Source: Gemmatimonadota bacterium (GTDB taxonomy: Bacteria; Gemmatimonadota; Gemmatimonadetes; Longimicrobiales; Gaopeijiaceae). From it: 43,342 bases of DNA. The notes beneath the pieces are model-generated. The model was not told where the DNA came from and did not search any database. It saw only the letters and a program-made list of their open reading frames with translations. Below are positions 1-8,425 of the stretch, one piece after another. Both the position numbers and the translations under genes were made by a program. The stretch lies in contig VGVR01000028.1 of the NCBI GenBank assembly GCA_016873995.1, positions 1-43,342 on the forward strand, given 5' to 3'. Positions within the stretch are counted from its first letter, which is position 1. Each line of letters opens with the position of its first letter.

Positions 1-433
1 CCGCATTCTGCGCGACGGCACCCGTGCCGGCCGCCAGGGCCCGCGCATCGAATACGATGTCCATCGAGGGCGCCGGAATCGAGCTCAAGATCACCGTGGG
101 CATCTCGAGCTGCGAGATCACCGTGATATCCGGCATTTCGGCCTGGAGCTCCGGGGGAGGGGGAGGCGGAGGCGGCGGCGGAACCGACGTCTCCTCGACG
201 ATCTCGACGATCTGGGTGACCTCCTCTTCCTCTTGATCTCCCGCCCCGGCCGTAGTCCAGACCAGAGTCGCACCAATGGCGACATGGAGGATCGTCGACA
301 GGACACCCGATGAGACGCCGCCCTTCGACTTCGGCGGCTGACTTGCCAAAAGCACGCCAAAAGGCTTGTGGGCGACATCGGCCTCAGGCGCCTTGCCAGC
401 CTTCACGGGCGTGGGTGCGGCCTTCTCCGCCAT
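1..433 (-). CDS. TonB-family energy transducer, N-terminal part (runs off the window)
   Basis: Reading from the ATG at 433 gives an open frame to the window edge, about 144 residues. A polar N-terminus with an FGVLLAS segment (about residues 25-31) is followed by one hydrophobic span (about 43-63), an acidic EEEE patch and a run of ten prolines (about 85-94). This layout of cytoplasmic tail, single membrane anchor and proline-rich periplasmic spacer is that of TonB-type proteins, which pass proton-motive-force energy to outer-membrane receptors. The conserved C-terminal TonB domain would lie outside the window, so the family call rests on architecture only. A strong GGAGGAGG Shine-Dalgarno sequence precedes the start. 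The run of glycines readable on the other strand is only the shadow of the proline codons. Confidence 0.75.
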   Translation of the reverse strand, partial: MAEKAAPTPVKAGKAPEADVAHKPFGVLLASQPPKSKGGVSSGVLSTILHVAIGATLVWTTAGAGDQEEEEVTQIVEIVEETSVPPPPPPPPPPELQAEMPDITVISQLEMPTVILSSIPAPSMDIVFDARALAAGTGAVAQNA

Positions 434-635
434 GCTGGAACCTCCTCCTTCAGTATCGACCATCCGGTGGGCCAACCTAGCAACCTTTCCGGGCGACAGT
501 CTAGGGCCAGCTCGAGGAGGTAGCTAGGGGCCCCGTCGTGGCACGTTGGAACGGTACTCGAATGCCTGCGTTCTATACGACGTTCGAGCGGATGAAACCG
601 ACACCGGCTGGTCGCTGAACCACCCGACCGCAGGG

Positions 636-1598
636 ATGACTCGACTGGACGCGATCACACCTCAGCCGCCGCCAACGGGAACGCGCCCCAGATTCCGTCC
701 CCGCTCAGCCATAGTCGTGCTCTTGGGTGCGTGTACGGCGGCAGCGCTGGCGGTCTGGTTCGTCGTCATCCCCTATCCGTGGAGGCTCACGGGCCGCAAT
801 CCTGAAGAGTCCGCCTTGATGACGCAACGCATGCGCGAGGCGCGCCGGGCGGGCACGGGCCTCACCATCGAGCACGAGTGGGTCGCCCTCGACGACATCT
901 CGCCGGCCCTCCGCCGAGCGGTGGTCGTCGCGGAGGACTACCGGTTCAGGGAGCACCACGGCATCGACTGGGTGTCCCTCGCCGAAGAGGTCCACTGGAC
1001 CGGCGACGAGCAATTCTCCTGGTGGAGCGGCGAGGACCGTCGGGCTCTCGCCGGCGCACTCGCGTACGTCTGGGAGCACCGCGCCGAGCTGCGGGGCCGC
1101 AGCACGATCACGCAGCAGCTCGCGAAGAACCTCTACTTCGGCACCGATCGGTCCTTCGTGCGGAAGGCCATGGAGTTCGTGGTCGCACGTCGACTCGAGA
1201 ATCGCCTCGACAAGGACCGCATCCTCGAGCTGTACCTCAACATCGCGGAGTGGGGACCGGGAGTCTTCGGTGCCGAGGCGGCGGCTCAGACGTACTTCGG
1301 CAAGCCCGCGAGCGCGCTCACGCTCACGGAGGCGGCGGCATTGGCCGGCACGCTCCCGCATCCGCTCACCTCGAACCCCTCGCACAACCCGCGCCAAATG
1401 CAGTGGCGCCAGGGCCTCATTCTCGACCGACTCGACCCGTCGCGCGGGCTCCCACCGCCACCGGGCCCACTCCCCGACATCGAGATCGAGTTGATGACGC
1501 CCATGACGTCCGTGCCAGAAGAGGGGCCACTCGTGGATCCGTCGGAGCCGCCGACGGACTCGGCCACCACCCTCGCTCCGGACACCACACCGCCGTAG
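636..1598 (+). CDS. mtgA: Monofunctional peptidoglycan glycosyltransferase (GT51, MtgA-like)
   Basis: Polymerises lipid II into glycan strands at the outer face of the inner membrane. From the ATG at 636, a membrane anchor lies at about residues 24-45. GT51 motifs follow in order: the catalytic-Glu motif AEDYRFREHHGIDW (about 99-112), GRSTITQQLAKNLYF (about 144-158), and ILELYLNIAEWGPGVFGAEAAA with FGK. There is no transpeptidase domain; a Pro/Thr-rich tail of about 50 residues ends the protein. Between the first two motifs sits a Trp-rich segment of about 40 residues, roughly 20 more than I recall for E. coli MtgA. The frame is open from a TTG at 546, but neither start has a good ribosome site; ATG 636 is chosen because it gives a compact cytoplasmic tail. 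The next gene follows after 31 bp and is probably cotranscribed. Confidence 0.88.
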   Translation: MTRLDAITPQPPPTGTRPRFRPRSAIVVLLGACTAAALAVWFVVIPYPWRLTGRNPEESALMTQRMREARRAGTGLTIEHEWVALDDISPALRRAVVVAEDYRFREHHGIDWVSLAEEVHWTGDEQFSWWSGEDRRALAGALAYVWEHRAELRGRSTITQQLAKNLYFGTDRSFVRKAMEFVVARRLENRLDKDRILELYLNIAEWGPGVFGAEAAAQTYFGKPASALTLTEAAALAGTLPHPLTSNPSHNPRQMQWRQGLILDRLDPSRGLPPPPGPLPDIEIELMTPMTSVPEEGPLVDPSEPPTDSATTLAPDTTPP

Positions 1599-1629
1599 CT
1601 TGTCCGCTACTCGGTCCCGGAGGTCCCTC

Positions 1630-3237
1630 GTGAAGACTCGCTGGTACTGGGGGTGCGCTGCCGCCCTGACCTTGCTGTGCTTCGTCCCGGGCGCGGCCGA
1701 CGCACAGGTTGCCCCGGCCTACGACCTACTTCTCCGCAACGCCCGGGTGGTGGACGGGTCTGGAAGTCCGTGGTATCGCGCCGACGTCGCGGTGCGCGCC
1801 GGCGTGATCGCGGCCGTGGGGCCGTCGCTCGCGGGTACTGCGCTTCGCGAGATCGACGTGGCCGACCAAGTCGTCGCCCCGGGCTTCATCGATGTGCACA
1901 CGCACGCGGACCGTGCGCTCTTCCAGGTTCCCACGGCGGACAACTACATCCGTCAGGGTGTGACCACGATCATCGCGGGCCCCGACGGGAGCTCGGCGCT
2001 CCCGCTCGGACCCTGGCTGGACAGCGTGGCCGCGCTACCCCGCACGCTCAACGTGGGCAGCATGGTCGGCCAGGGCACCATCCGAGCCCGAGTGATCGGC
2101 TTGGCCGACCGGGCCGCCACGGCCGCGGAAATGGAGCGCATGCGTGCGCTCGCGGAGCAGGCCATGTACGACGGTGCCTTCGGCCTCTCGACGGGGCTCT
2201 TCTATGTGCCCGGTGCCTTCACGCCCACAGAAGAGGTCGTCGAGATCGCGCGCGTGGTCGGCCGTCTGGGTGGGTTCCACGTATCACACATGCGCGACGA
2301 AGCGTCTGGCGTCGTCGAGAGCGTGCGCGAAACCATCCGCATCGGCGAAGAAGGGGGGCTCGCGACGCAGGTCACCCATCACAAGGTGGTGGGCCAGGGC
2401 TACTGGGGCGCGACCGAGCAGACGCTCCGCCTCGTCGACGAAGCACGCGAGCGCGGCGTAGACGCCACCATCGATCAGTATCCCTACACGGCATCGTCCA
2501 CGAGCATCCAAGCAGCGCTCCTGCCGCAGTGGGTGCTGGAAGGCGGGCTCCAGCGCGCACAGCAACGCTTGGCGGATCCATCGATTCGAGCGCGTATTCG
2601 CGAGGAGACCGTCCGCATTCTGCAATTGGAGCGCGGTGGCGGCGACCCCGACAACGTGGTCGTGGCCAACTGCGCGTGGGATCCGACGCTGGCTGGTAAG
2701 ACGTTGGGCGACGTCATCGAGCTGCGAGGCCTCGAGCCGAGCTTGCAGGGCGCGGCCGAGGCCGCGTTCTGGCTCGTCGAGCGGGGCGGGTGCGCGGGCA
2801 TCTTCCACGCAATCGGGGAGGAGGACATCGTCCGCATCATGCGCCACCCGGCCAGCATGATCGCGAGCGACGGCGAGATCGTGGTGTTCGGTCGAGCCAA
2901 CCCACACCCGCGGAGCTACGGCACGTTCGCCCGGGTGCTGTCGGTGTACGTGCGCGAGCGCGCCCTGCTCACGCTCGAGGCAGCGGTGCGCAAGATGTCC
3001 GCCTTCCCTGCGCAGCGCCTCGGTCTCGCGGACCGAGGCTTGCTCCGGCCGGGCCTGGTCGCCGACCTCGTGGTGTTCGACCCCGCCCGTGTGCGGGATG
3101 CGGCAACGTTCGAGCAACCGCACCAATATGCGGAAGGCGTCTCGCTCGTGATCGTGAATGGAGAGGTTGTGCTCGAAGGCGATCGAGTCACCGCCGCCCG
3201 TCCCGGACGTGTGCTCTACGGCCCCGCGAAGCGCTGA
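1630..3237 (+). CDS. Exported D-aminoacylase-like amidohydrolase (N-acyl-D-amino-acid deacylase family)
   Basis: Predicted zinc hydrolase releasing D-amino acids from N-acyl-D-amino acids, or a related amide substrate. The frame is open from a TTG at 1600, but GTG 1630 has GGAGG at 1619-1623 and begins a clean signal peptide ending near GAADAQ, so 1630 is preferred; the enzyme should then be periplasmic. Amidohydrolase motifs: an N-terminal beta-sandwich (LLLRNARVVDGSG), the metal motif DVHTHAD, SHMRDEA, VTHHKVVGQG, YPYTASSTS, and the catalytic-Asp motif IASDGEI. The family usually carries a metal-bridging Cys in a GNCG motif after GVTT; here the text is GVTTIIAGPDG, so that Cys is replaced by Asp. 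It lies behind a peptidoglycan glycosyltransferase gene, which fits a role with D-amino acids from the wall (inference). It ends 26 bp from the convergent ABC operon. Confidence 0.85.
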   Translation: MKTRWYWGCAAALTLLCFVPGAADAQVAPAYDLLLRNARVVDGSGSPWYRADVAVRAGVIAAVGPSLAGTALREIDVADQVVAPGFIDVHTHADRALFQVPTADNYIRQGVTTIIAGPDGSSALPLGPWLDSVAALPRTLNVGSMVGQGTIRARVIGLADRAATAAEMERMRALAEQAMYDGAFGLSTGLFYVPGAFTPTEEVVEIARVVGRLGGFHVSHMRDEASGVVESVRETIRIGEEGGLATQVTHHKVVGQGYWGATEQTLRLVDEARERGVDATIDQYPYTASSTSIQAALLPQWVLEGGLQRAQQRLADPSIRARIREETVRILQLERGGGDPDNVVVANCAWDPTLAGKTLGDVIELRGLEPSLQGAAEAAFWLVERGGCAGIFHAIGEEDIVRIMRHPASMIASDGEIVVFGRANPHPRSYGTFARVLSVYVRERALLTLEAAVRKMSAFPAQRLGLADRGLLRPGLVADLVVFDPARVRDAATFEQPHQYAEGVSLVIVNGEVVLEGDRVTAARPGRVLYGPAKR

Positions 3238-3263
3238 CGCCCAGGGACCAGCGCGGCACTCGC

Positions 3264-4103
3264 CTAGGCGACGACGCGGAAGTTCCGGATCGCGACCATC
3301 AGCATGAGCGCGCCGAACCCGAGCAGGATCGCCGCCTCGGCTGGCACCGGGAGGACGCTGCCGAACAGCTGGATGCCCATGCGGTCGACGATTTCCGTCG
3401 GCAGCGACGTCGACAGCACGACACGGCGGAGCGGGTCCATCCCGTACGCCGCCGGATCGAGCCGCGTGAGCACGTCCATCCACGCCGGTAGCCCCTGCAG
3501 CGGGAAGAGCGCCCCCGAGAGGAAGAACATCGGCATCATGAGGAACGTCATGACCATTTGAAATCCCTGCATCGACTTCATGCGCGACGCGATGGCGACG
3601 CCGAGCGAGCTGAGCGCGAACGCCAGCACGAACGTGAGCGGGATGAGCGTCAGAATCATGCCGATGGAGAGATCGATGCCGATCAGGGGCGCGAGAATCA
3701 GCAGCACGAGGCCCTGGATCATCGCTTGTGTCGCCCCGCCCAACGCCTTCCCGATTGCGACCGCCGAGCGGTCGATGGGCGCGACCAGCACTTCCTTCAG
3801 GAAGCCGAACTCGCGGTCCCAGACGATGCTCATGGCGCCGAAGATCGCCGAGAAGAGCACCGACATGCCGATGATGCCCGGAAAGATGAACTGCGTGTAG
3901 GTGAGCCCCCCGGGAGCCCCGGCCGCCTGGGCGCCCCCGATGCCGGCGCTCGCGCCGCGGAGTGCGGACGACAGGCCGGTCCCGAAGATCACGAGGTAGA
4001 GCAGCGGCTGCGCGAGCGACGCGACGAGCCGCGCGCGGTCCCGGCGGAACCGCAGGATATCCCGGTACCAGATGATATAGATGGCGCGCAGCGTGTCGGT
4101 CAT
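3264..4103 (-). CDS. ABC-2 type transporter permease (DrrB-like)
   Basis: Membrane subunit of a two-gene ABC exporter. The 279-residue protein has the ABC-2 permease layout: a short cytoplasmic N-terminus with RDILRFRRDRARL, a first membrane span (LVASLAQPLLYLVIFGTGLS), an external Gly/Ala-rich loop, then about five more hydrophobic spans, with the motif FPGIIGMSVLFSAIFGAMSI and the cytoplasmic REFGFLKEVLVAPI. This pattern matches the daunorubicin-resistance DrrB family. Its ATG overlaps the stop of the ATPase gene by 4 bp, so the two are translationally coupled. Substrate is unknown; drug, lipid or polysaccharide export are the usual roles. It is the last gene of a MarR-ATPase-permease operon. 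Confidence 0.9.
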   Translation of the reverse strand: MTDTLRAIYIIWYRDILRFRRDRARLVASLAQPLLYLVIFGTGLSSALRGASAGIGGAQAAGAPGGLTYTQFIFPGIIGMSVLFSAIFGAMSIVWDREFGFLKEVLVAPIDRSAVAIGKALGGATQAMIQGLVLLILAPLIGIDLSIGMILTLIPLTFVLAFALSSLGVAIASRMKSMQGFQMVMTFLMMPMFFLSGALFPLQGLPAWMDVLTRLDPAAYGMDPLRRVVLSTSLPTEIVDRMGIQLFGSVLPVPAEAAILLGFGALMLMVAIRNFRVVA

Positions 4104-5080
4104 CTGCGCCCCCAGGCGCGGCCCATCATGCGGGTCAAGTCCTTCTCGCTGCCTTCCTCGGCACGGATGGCGCGCCCCGTCAGCTTGAGGAATACGTCGT
4201 CGAGGCTCGGCCGCCGGAACGCGATGGACGTCACCTCGACGGGAAGCTCACGCACCAGCTTGGGCACGAATGCCGCTCCGTCGGCCACTTCGACCCGGAG
4301 CATGCCGTCGTCGGTCTTCGGCTGCGATCCGGCAATCGCCCCGATCAGCGGCGCGGCCGCCTGATCGTTGGCTGTCGTGATCGTCACGACGTCTCCGCCG
4401 ACCATCCCCTTCAGCTCCTCGGGAGTCCCGATCGCTTGGATCTTGCCGTGATCGATGACCGCGATGCGATCACAGAACTCGGCCTCCTCCATGTAGTGCG
4501 TGGTCATGAAGATCGTGACGCCGCGCTTGGGCAGCTCGTTCAGGTATCCCCAGATGTGCCGCCGAGTCTGCGTGTCGAGTCCGATGGTGGGCTCGTCGAG
4601 GAAGAGCACCTCCGGCGTGTGCAGCATGCCGCGGGCGATCTCGAGCCGACGCTTCATACCGCCCGAGTACGTCATGACCATCGACTCGGCGCGATCGGTC
4701 AGCTGCACCATCTCCAGTACGTCGGCGATGCGTTTGGCGCGCTCCGCCTTCGGCACGCGGTACAGGAACGCGTGGAACTCGAGGTTCTCGCGGGCCGTGA
4801 GCTGGATGTCGAGCGAGGGGTCCTGGAAGACGAGCCCGAGACGTCTGCGCACTTCGTTGGGCTGACGCGCCACGTCGAATCCCGCCACGGACGCGGTGCC
4901 GGCGGTCGGCTGGAGAAGCGTGCAGAGGATGTTGATCGTGGTCGACTTGCCTGCCCCGTTGGGGCCGAGGAAGCCGAAGATCTCGCCGCGACGTACCTCC
5001 AGATCGATGCCCCGCACGGCTTCGATTGTCCCGAAGCGCTTCTCGAGCTGCCGAGCCCCGATGACGATGGGCTCGCTCAT
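4100..5080 (-). CDS. ABC transporter ATP-binding protein (DrrA-like)
   Basis: Drives the exporter formed with the downstream permease. A 326-residue protein with a single nucleotide-binding domain: Walker A GPNGAGKST (about residues 39-47), Q-loop VFQDPS, signature YSGGMKRR, Walker B VLFLDEPT followed by IGLDTQTRR (D-loop), and switch-His MTTHYMEE. The C-terminal 90 residues have the DUF4162-like extension typical of DrrA proteins (…FRRPSLDDVFLKLTGR). Its start overlaps the end of the MarR gene by 4 bp and its end overlaps the permease start by 4 bp, giving a fully coupled three-gene operon. Confidence 0.93.
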   Translation of the reverse strand: MSEPIVIGARQLEKRFGTIEAVRGIDLEVRRGEIFGFLGPNGAGKSTTINILCTLLQPTAGTASVAGFDVARQPNEVRRRLGLVFQDPSLDIQLTARENLEFHAFLYRVPKAERAKRIADVLEMVQLTDRAESMVMTYSGGMKRRLEIARGMLHTPEVLFLDEPTIGLDTQTRRHIWGYLNELPKRGVTIFMTTHYMEEAEFCDRIAVIDHGKIQAIGTPEELKGMVGGDVVTITTANDQAAAPLIGAIAGSQPKTDDGMLRVEVADGAAFVPKLVRELPVEVTSIAFRRPSLDDVFLKLTGRAIRAEEGSEKDLTRMMGRAWGRR

Positions 5081-5580
5081 GCGCTGGCGTACTGAGCCAT
5101 CAGGGTGTCGTGTGCCCGACGGAGTGCTCGAAAGCCGGCCTGCAGGGACTCCAGCTCCTCGATCGACAGCGAGTCGAGCATCAACTTGAAGTGCTCCCGC
5201 GCTCGGCCGTCGAGTTGATCGAGCGCGGCGTTTCCTCCCCGCGCCAGGCTCACGGTCACAACGCGACGGTCTTCGCGGCTGCGCGTGCGCTCGACCAGCT
5301 CGCGCTCCTCCATGCGCGTGACGATCCCCGTGGCGCTCGCGACCGATACGTCGAGCGTGCGGGCGAGTGTCCCGATGGTGAGGGGTCCCGCGGCGCGCAG
5401 CACCATGAGCACGTGGACGTGCTGCAGGCTCACGGACTGCTGGAGCAGGCGACGAACGCGACCCCGCTCGTCGGCGGCGCGGAACGCCCGCATGTGGGAG
5501 CGGATCTCTTCTATGCGCGCCTTACGTTCCGTGTCCGACCCTCTCGCACGATTCGCTCGTGCCGCGTTGATATTTAGCAT
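5077..5580 (-). CDS. MarR-family transcriptional regulator
   Basis: Winged-helix regulator, 167 residues, probably the ligand-responsive repressor of its own operon with the ABC exporter. The helix-turn-helix region reads GPLTIGTLARTLDVSVASATGIVTRMEERELVERTRSREDRRVVTVSLA, with the conserved wing DRR. The C-terminal helix (about 135-165) would form the dimer interface. The ATG at 5580 has no Shine-Dalgarno sequence; a TATATT box at 5593-5588 ends 7 bp before the start codon, which suggests a leaderless transcript. The start codon lies inside an 8-bp palindrome (separate entry). A shorter start at residue 30 (Met) would leave the helix-turn-helix intact and cannot be excluded. Confidence 0.9.
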   Translation of the reverse strand: MLNINAARANRARGSDTERKARIEEIRSHMRAFRAADERGRVRRLLQQSVSLQHVHVLMVLRAAGPLTIGTLARTLDVSVASATGIVTRMEERELVERTRSREDRRVVTVSLARGGNAALDQLDGRAREHFKLMLDSLSIEELESLQAGFRALRRAHDTLMAQYASA

Positions 5581-5592
5581 GGCACTAAATAT
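5570..5592. promoter_or_regulatory. Palindromic operator across the MarR start codon
   Basis: Perfect inverted repeat ATATTTAG (5570-5577), 7-nt spacer, CTAAATAT (5585-5592). It is strikingly AT-rich in a high-GC setting, covers the start codon of the MarR gene (5578-5580) and overlaps a candidate -10 box TATATT. MarR proteins commonly bind such palindromes in their own promoters, so autorepression of the MarR-ABC operon is the natural reading. Function is inferred from position and symmetry. Confidence 0.65.
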
Positions 5593-5780
5593 AGATGGTC
5601 GCGCAAGCGGACCGCGCAGGCGGCCGTCGGAAGGAGTGCACAGTGGGAGCGAGCGCGGACGTCGCTCCGCGGTGGATCTTGCCCTAGCTTCTTCCCGTCC
5701 CGGTCGGTCGCCCCCCTCTTCGGCATCCCCAAGTCCATGCGAGTTTTGAAGTTGCAGACGCGGAAGGGCGGACCGACTTG

Positions 5781-6971
5781 GTGAGGCGGGGGCGTACCGA
5801 GGTGCGGGAGGCCTTGGGAGGGTCGGCTACGCGAGAGCGTGAGGTCCACCTCCTGCGGGTCGGGGTGCTCCTGGTGTTCGGGACCGCGGCCGCGGTCCTT
5901 CTCGGCTTGATGCTCTGGCCCTTCCTCCCGGCGTTGGTGACGAGTGCCGTACTCGGCGTGCTCGCACTTCCGGCGCATCAGGGGATCCGCAGCAAGGTCA
6001 GGAACGAGGGAGTGGCCGCGTTCCTCAGCACCCTCCTGGTGGTCGTGGTGATCGTGCTCCCCATCCTGGGCGTGTCGATGATCGCGCTTCGGGACCTGGG
6101 CGCGGGAATCTCCTGGCTGGAGAATCAGCTGCGCTCGGGATTCCCCGTCCTGAACGACGTGATCGCCTGGATCGAGGGGATGCTCGCCGCGGTGGGAGTC
6201 ACGAATCTCGACGTGTCCGCCCGCGTCACGGAGCGACTCGGCGACGTCCCCGAGCTCGTGGTCGGGCGCACGTTCCGCGTCGTCTCGGGCGTGGGCGGCG
6301 TCCTCCTCCAGGTCGGCGTCGGACTCTTCACGCTCTTCTATCTGTTCCGCGACGGCGAGCGGATGCTCGACGCGGGTAAGCGACTCGTACCGCTGGCGAG
6401 CGGACCCACCAACCTCCTCCTCCGCCGCACGAAAGAAGTCATCTTCGCGGCGGTATTCGGGCACGTGTTCGTCGCGATGGTGCAGGGCACCCTCGGGGGG
6501 CTGGCGTTCTGGGCGATCGGCGTGCCGACTCCAGCGGTCTGGGCCATGCTGATGGGGGCGCTCTCGCTCATCCCGATGGTGGGACCCGCGTTCGTGTGGG
6601 TTCCGGCTGGCGCCGTCCTCATCGCCACGGGTGCCACCACGCGAGGGGTGGTCCTTCTACTCTTCGGCCTCCTGGTCATCTCCACCGTGGACAACGTGAT
6701 CCGCGCCATGCTGGTCAGCGCCCGCGCGCGTGTGCATCCGCTGGTCGTGTTCTTCGGCGTGCTCGGCGGGGTCCTCATGTTCGGGGCCGTCGGCATCCTG
6801 GTGGGACCGGTCCTCATCGTGGCCGCCGCGGCGCTCATGGAAATGGCGCGCCTCTCGCTCTTCCCGGACGAGCTGGCGCTTCAGGCCGCGGGCGCGCCGG
6901 CAGCTCCGACGGGGGCCCCTTCGCCTGCGGCCGCACCGCCTCCACCTTCGGCCACGGACGCCTCACCGTGA
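5781..6971 (+). CDS. AI-2E family transporter (PerM/YdiK-like)
   Basis: Multi-spanning inner-membrane protein of about 396 residues. Hydrophobic spans sit at about 27-45, 47-62, 77-100, 157-180, 210-270 (several, with GTLGGLAFWAIGVPTPAVWAMLMGALSLIPMVGPAFVW) and 295-345. The motif LIPMVGP-x-FVW and the terminal GVLMFGAVGILVGPVL are typical of this family. Members include AI-2 exporters and Na+/H+-antiporter-like or uncharacterised permeases, so the substrate is open. A Pro/Ala-rich tail of about 35 residues follows the last span. A TTG three bases upstream is also in frame; GTG 5781 is preferred, with AAGGGCG upstream. Nothing else in the neighbourhood points to quorum sensing. Confidence 0.85.
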   Translation: MRRGRTEVREALGGSATREREVHLLRVGVLLVFGTAAAVLLGLMLWPFLPALVTSAVLGVLALPAHQGIRSKVRNEGVAAFLSTLLVVVVIVLPILGVSMIALRDLGAGISWLENQLRSGFPVLNDVIAWIEGMLAAVGVTNLDVSARVTERLGDVPELVVGRTFRVVSGVGGVLLQVGVGLFTLFYLFRDGERMLDAGKRLVPLASGPTNLLLRRTKEVIFAAVFGHVFVAMVQGTLGGLAFWAIGVPTPAVWAMLMGALSLIPMVGPAFVWVPAGAVLIATGATTRGVVLLLFGLLVISTVDNVIRAMLVSARARVHPLVVFFGVLGGVLMFGAVGILVGPVLIVAAAALMEMARLSLFPDELALQAAGAPAAPTGAPSPAAAPPPPSATDASP

Positions 6972-7069
6972 CTCGTGCCGCTCGAATTTCCTGGAATTCC
7001 GGCAGCTCCGACCGATACTTTTGAGGAGAGACCTGCCCCCCCGGCCGCTCTTTCCGGGAGGGTATTGTC

Positions 7070-7570
7070 TTGTTTCCGAGCGATCCCACGCTGTTGGTGA
7101 TCGAGGATGCGCGGGTCGATGCCATGCTCATCCGCGTGGCCGCGCGCCGTTCCGTGCCAGGGCTGGATGTCCGGGTAGCCGGCGACGGGCGCGAAGGGAT
7201 CGCGTACCTCGAGGGACTCCCTCCCTTCCAGGACAGACTGTCCCACCCCTTCCCGGACCTCGTGATCCTCGATCTACTCATGCCTGAGGTGGACGGCTTC
7301 GGTGTTCTCGAGTGGCTCGGCCAGCGGAAGGCTCGGGCGGTGCCGGTGGTCGTGCTCACGGGATCGCCAGACCCCACCCACGAGGGACGCGCGATGGCTC
7401 TCGGCGCAACCGCCTTCTATCGGAAGCCGGGGGATTCCGAGGGACTGACGGGGGTGGTCCGCAAGATCGTCGAGGAGTATCTCAAGGATCAGACGGAGGG
7501 CGTCTCCTTCCTCCAACCCGGCGACCAGACGCGGCGGGCCGGAAGACCCGCGTCGACCGATCGCCTGTAG
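7070..7570 (+). CDS. Single-domain response regulator (Rcp1-like receiver)
   Basis: CheY-like receiver without an output domain, 166 residues. The acidic pair is in VIEDA (about residues 10-14), the phospho-acceptor Asp in VILDLLMPEVDG (about 66), the conserved Thr in VVLTGS and the Lys in YRKP. The GREGIAYLEG and GFGVLEWL text resembles the Rcp1 group of receivers that partner phytochrome-type kinases; no kinase lies in the window. About 30 residues beyond the receiver form a polar tail. Start TTG 7070 is supported by GGGAGGG about 8 bp upstream. A close relative is encoded at 25094-25552 on the other strand. Confidence 0.88.
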   Translation: MFPSDPTLLVIEDARVDAMLIRVAARRSVPGLDVRVAGDGREGIAYLEGLPPFQDRLSHPFPDLVILDLLMPEVDGFGVLEWLGQRKARAVPVVVLTGSPDPTHEGRAMALGATAFYRKPGDSEGLTGVVRKIVEEYLKDQTEGVSFLQPGDQTRRAGRPASTDRL

Positions 7571-7573
7571 TCG

Positions 7574-7954
7574 CTAAGGACGATCGACCCGCTCCAGGAA
7601 TCCGTAGCGGTCGCGGCGTCCGTGCCCGACGATGATGCCCAGCCCCAGCGGGATGAGGATTGCGGGCGAGTAGACCAGCCCGAGCACCACCGCCGCGTAC
7701 CCGACGATACTGTGGTGCACGCGCATGCTACCGATGACGAGCCGCGGATAGTCGGCGCGCTCGAGGTCAGGGCCACGAACGATGCGCGCCCACAGCGCGT
7801 CGATCCCGAGTCCCGCGCCGAACGCAGTGAGGGCGAGGGAGCCTTTTGCGAGGCCGGCGCGTATCAACGCACGACGGCTCAGGTCGGGCTCGGGCTCGGA
7901 GGACTGGGGCGCGGGAGCGCCGGAAGAGCCCGAACCGCTTATGTTGAGATCCAT
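7574..7954 (-). CDS. Small Tat-like membrane protein, function unknown
   Basis: 126 residues. A Ser/Pro-rich N-terminus leads to [11 protein letters not shown], a twin-arginine-like motif, followed by hydrophobic segments [17 protein letters not shown] and, after [35 protein letters not shown]. This suggests two membrane spans, or one signal anchor plus one span, ending in a basic tail with DRYGF. I do not recognise a family. Its start lies 27 bp from the divergent rhodanese gene, so the two may share a regulatory region; its stop lies 3 bp from the convergent response-regulator gene. Confidence 0.65.
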   Translation of the reverse strand: MDLNISGSGSSGAPAPQSSEPEPDLSRRALIRAGLAKGSLALTAFGAGLGIDALWARIVRGPDLERADYPRLVIGSMRVHHSIVGYAAVVLGLVYSPAILIPLGLGIIVGHGRRDRYGFLERVDRP

Positions 7955-7981
7955 CGCTTCCTATCGAGAGGTGCTGACACC

Positions 7982-8425
7982 ATGAAGGTACTTTCTACGT
8001 TTGCCCGCGTCCTTCCGATGGTCGCGCTGCTCGCCGCCCCCGCGCTCGCGCAGGCGCCCGGCGCCGCCCCCGCGGGCCAGCGGGTCACCGTGCCGGGCGG
8101 CGCGTACTGGGACATCTCGCCCCAACAGCTGCAGGGGATGATGTCCAACAAGAACTTCCCGCTCATCAACGTGCACGTCCCCTTCCAGGGTGACCTGCCG
8201 CTCACGGATCGCTCGATCCCCTTCGACCAGATCCTGGCGAACCTGGGCCAGCTCCCGAGCGACAAGAACGCGCCCGTGGTCCTGTACTGCCGGAGCGGCG
8301 TGATGAGCATTCAAGCCGCCACCCAGCTCGCGGCGCAAGGCTACACGCAGATCTACAACCTCGCCGGGGGCATGCGGGCCTGGACCGCGGCCGGGCTGCC
8401 CATGGCGGAGACGCCGGGTCGTTAG
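7982..8425 (+). CDS. Exported rhodanese-domain protein
   Basis: 147 residues with a Sec signal peptide ([25 protein letters not shown], cleavage near ALA-QA) and one rhodanese domain. The active-site loop is YCRSGVMS with the nucleophilic Cys, followed by the usual [23 protein letters not shown]. It therefore should act in the periplasm on sulfane sulfur or as a persulfide carrier; the exact substrate is unknown. The frame is open further upstream (from 7622), but ATG 7982 has GAGAGG nearby and starts the signal peptide. Its stop codon overlaps the stop of the convergent NosR-like gene (TTAG at 8422-8425). Confidence 0.9.
   Translation: MKVLSTFARVLPMVALLAAPALAQAPGAAPAGQRVTVPGGAYWDISPQQLQGMMSNKNFPLINVHVPFQGDLPLTDRSIPFDQILANLGQLPSDKNAPVVLYCRSGVMSIQAATQLAAQGYTQIYNLAGGMRAWTAAGLPMAETPGR

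Noticed and set aside
2284..3483. 399-codon minus-strand open frame opposite the D-aminoacylase-like gene and past its end
   Set aside because: Composition-driven antisense frame with no motifs; it overlaps well-supported genes on both sides.
5574..6464. 296-codon minus-strand open frame opposite the AI-2E permease gene
   Set aside because: Charged low-complexity text mirrors the hydrophobic gene; no support for a real protein.
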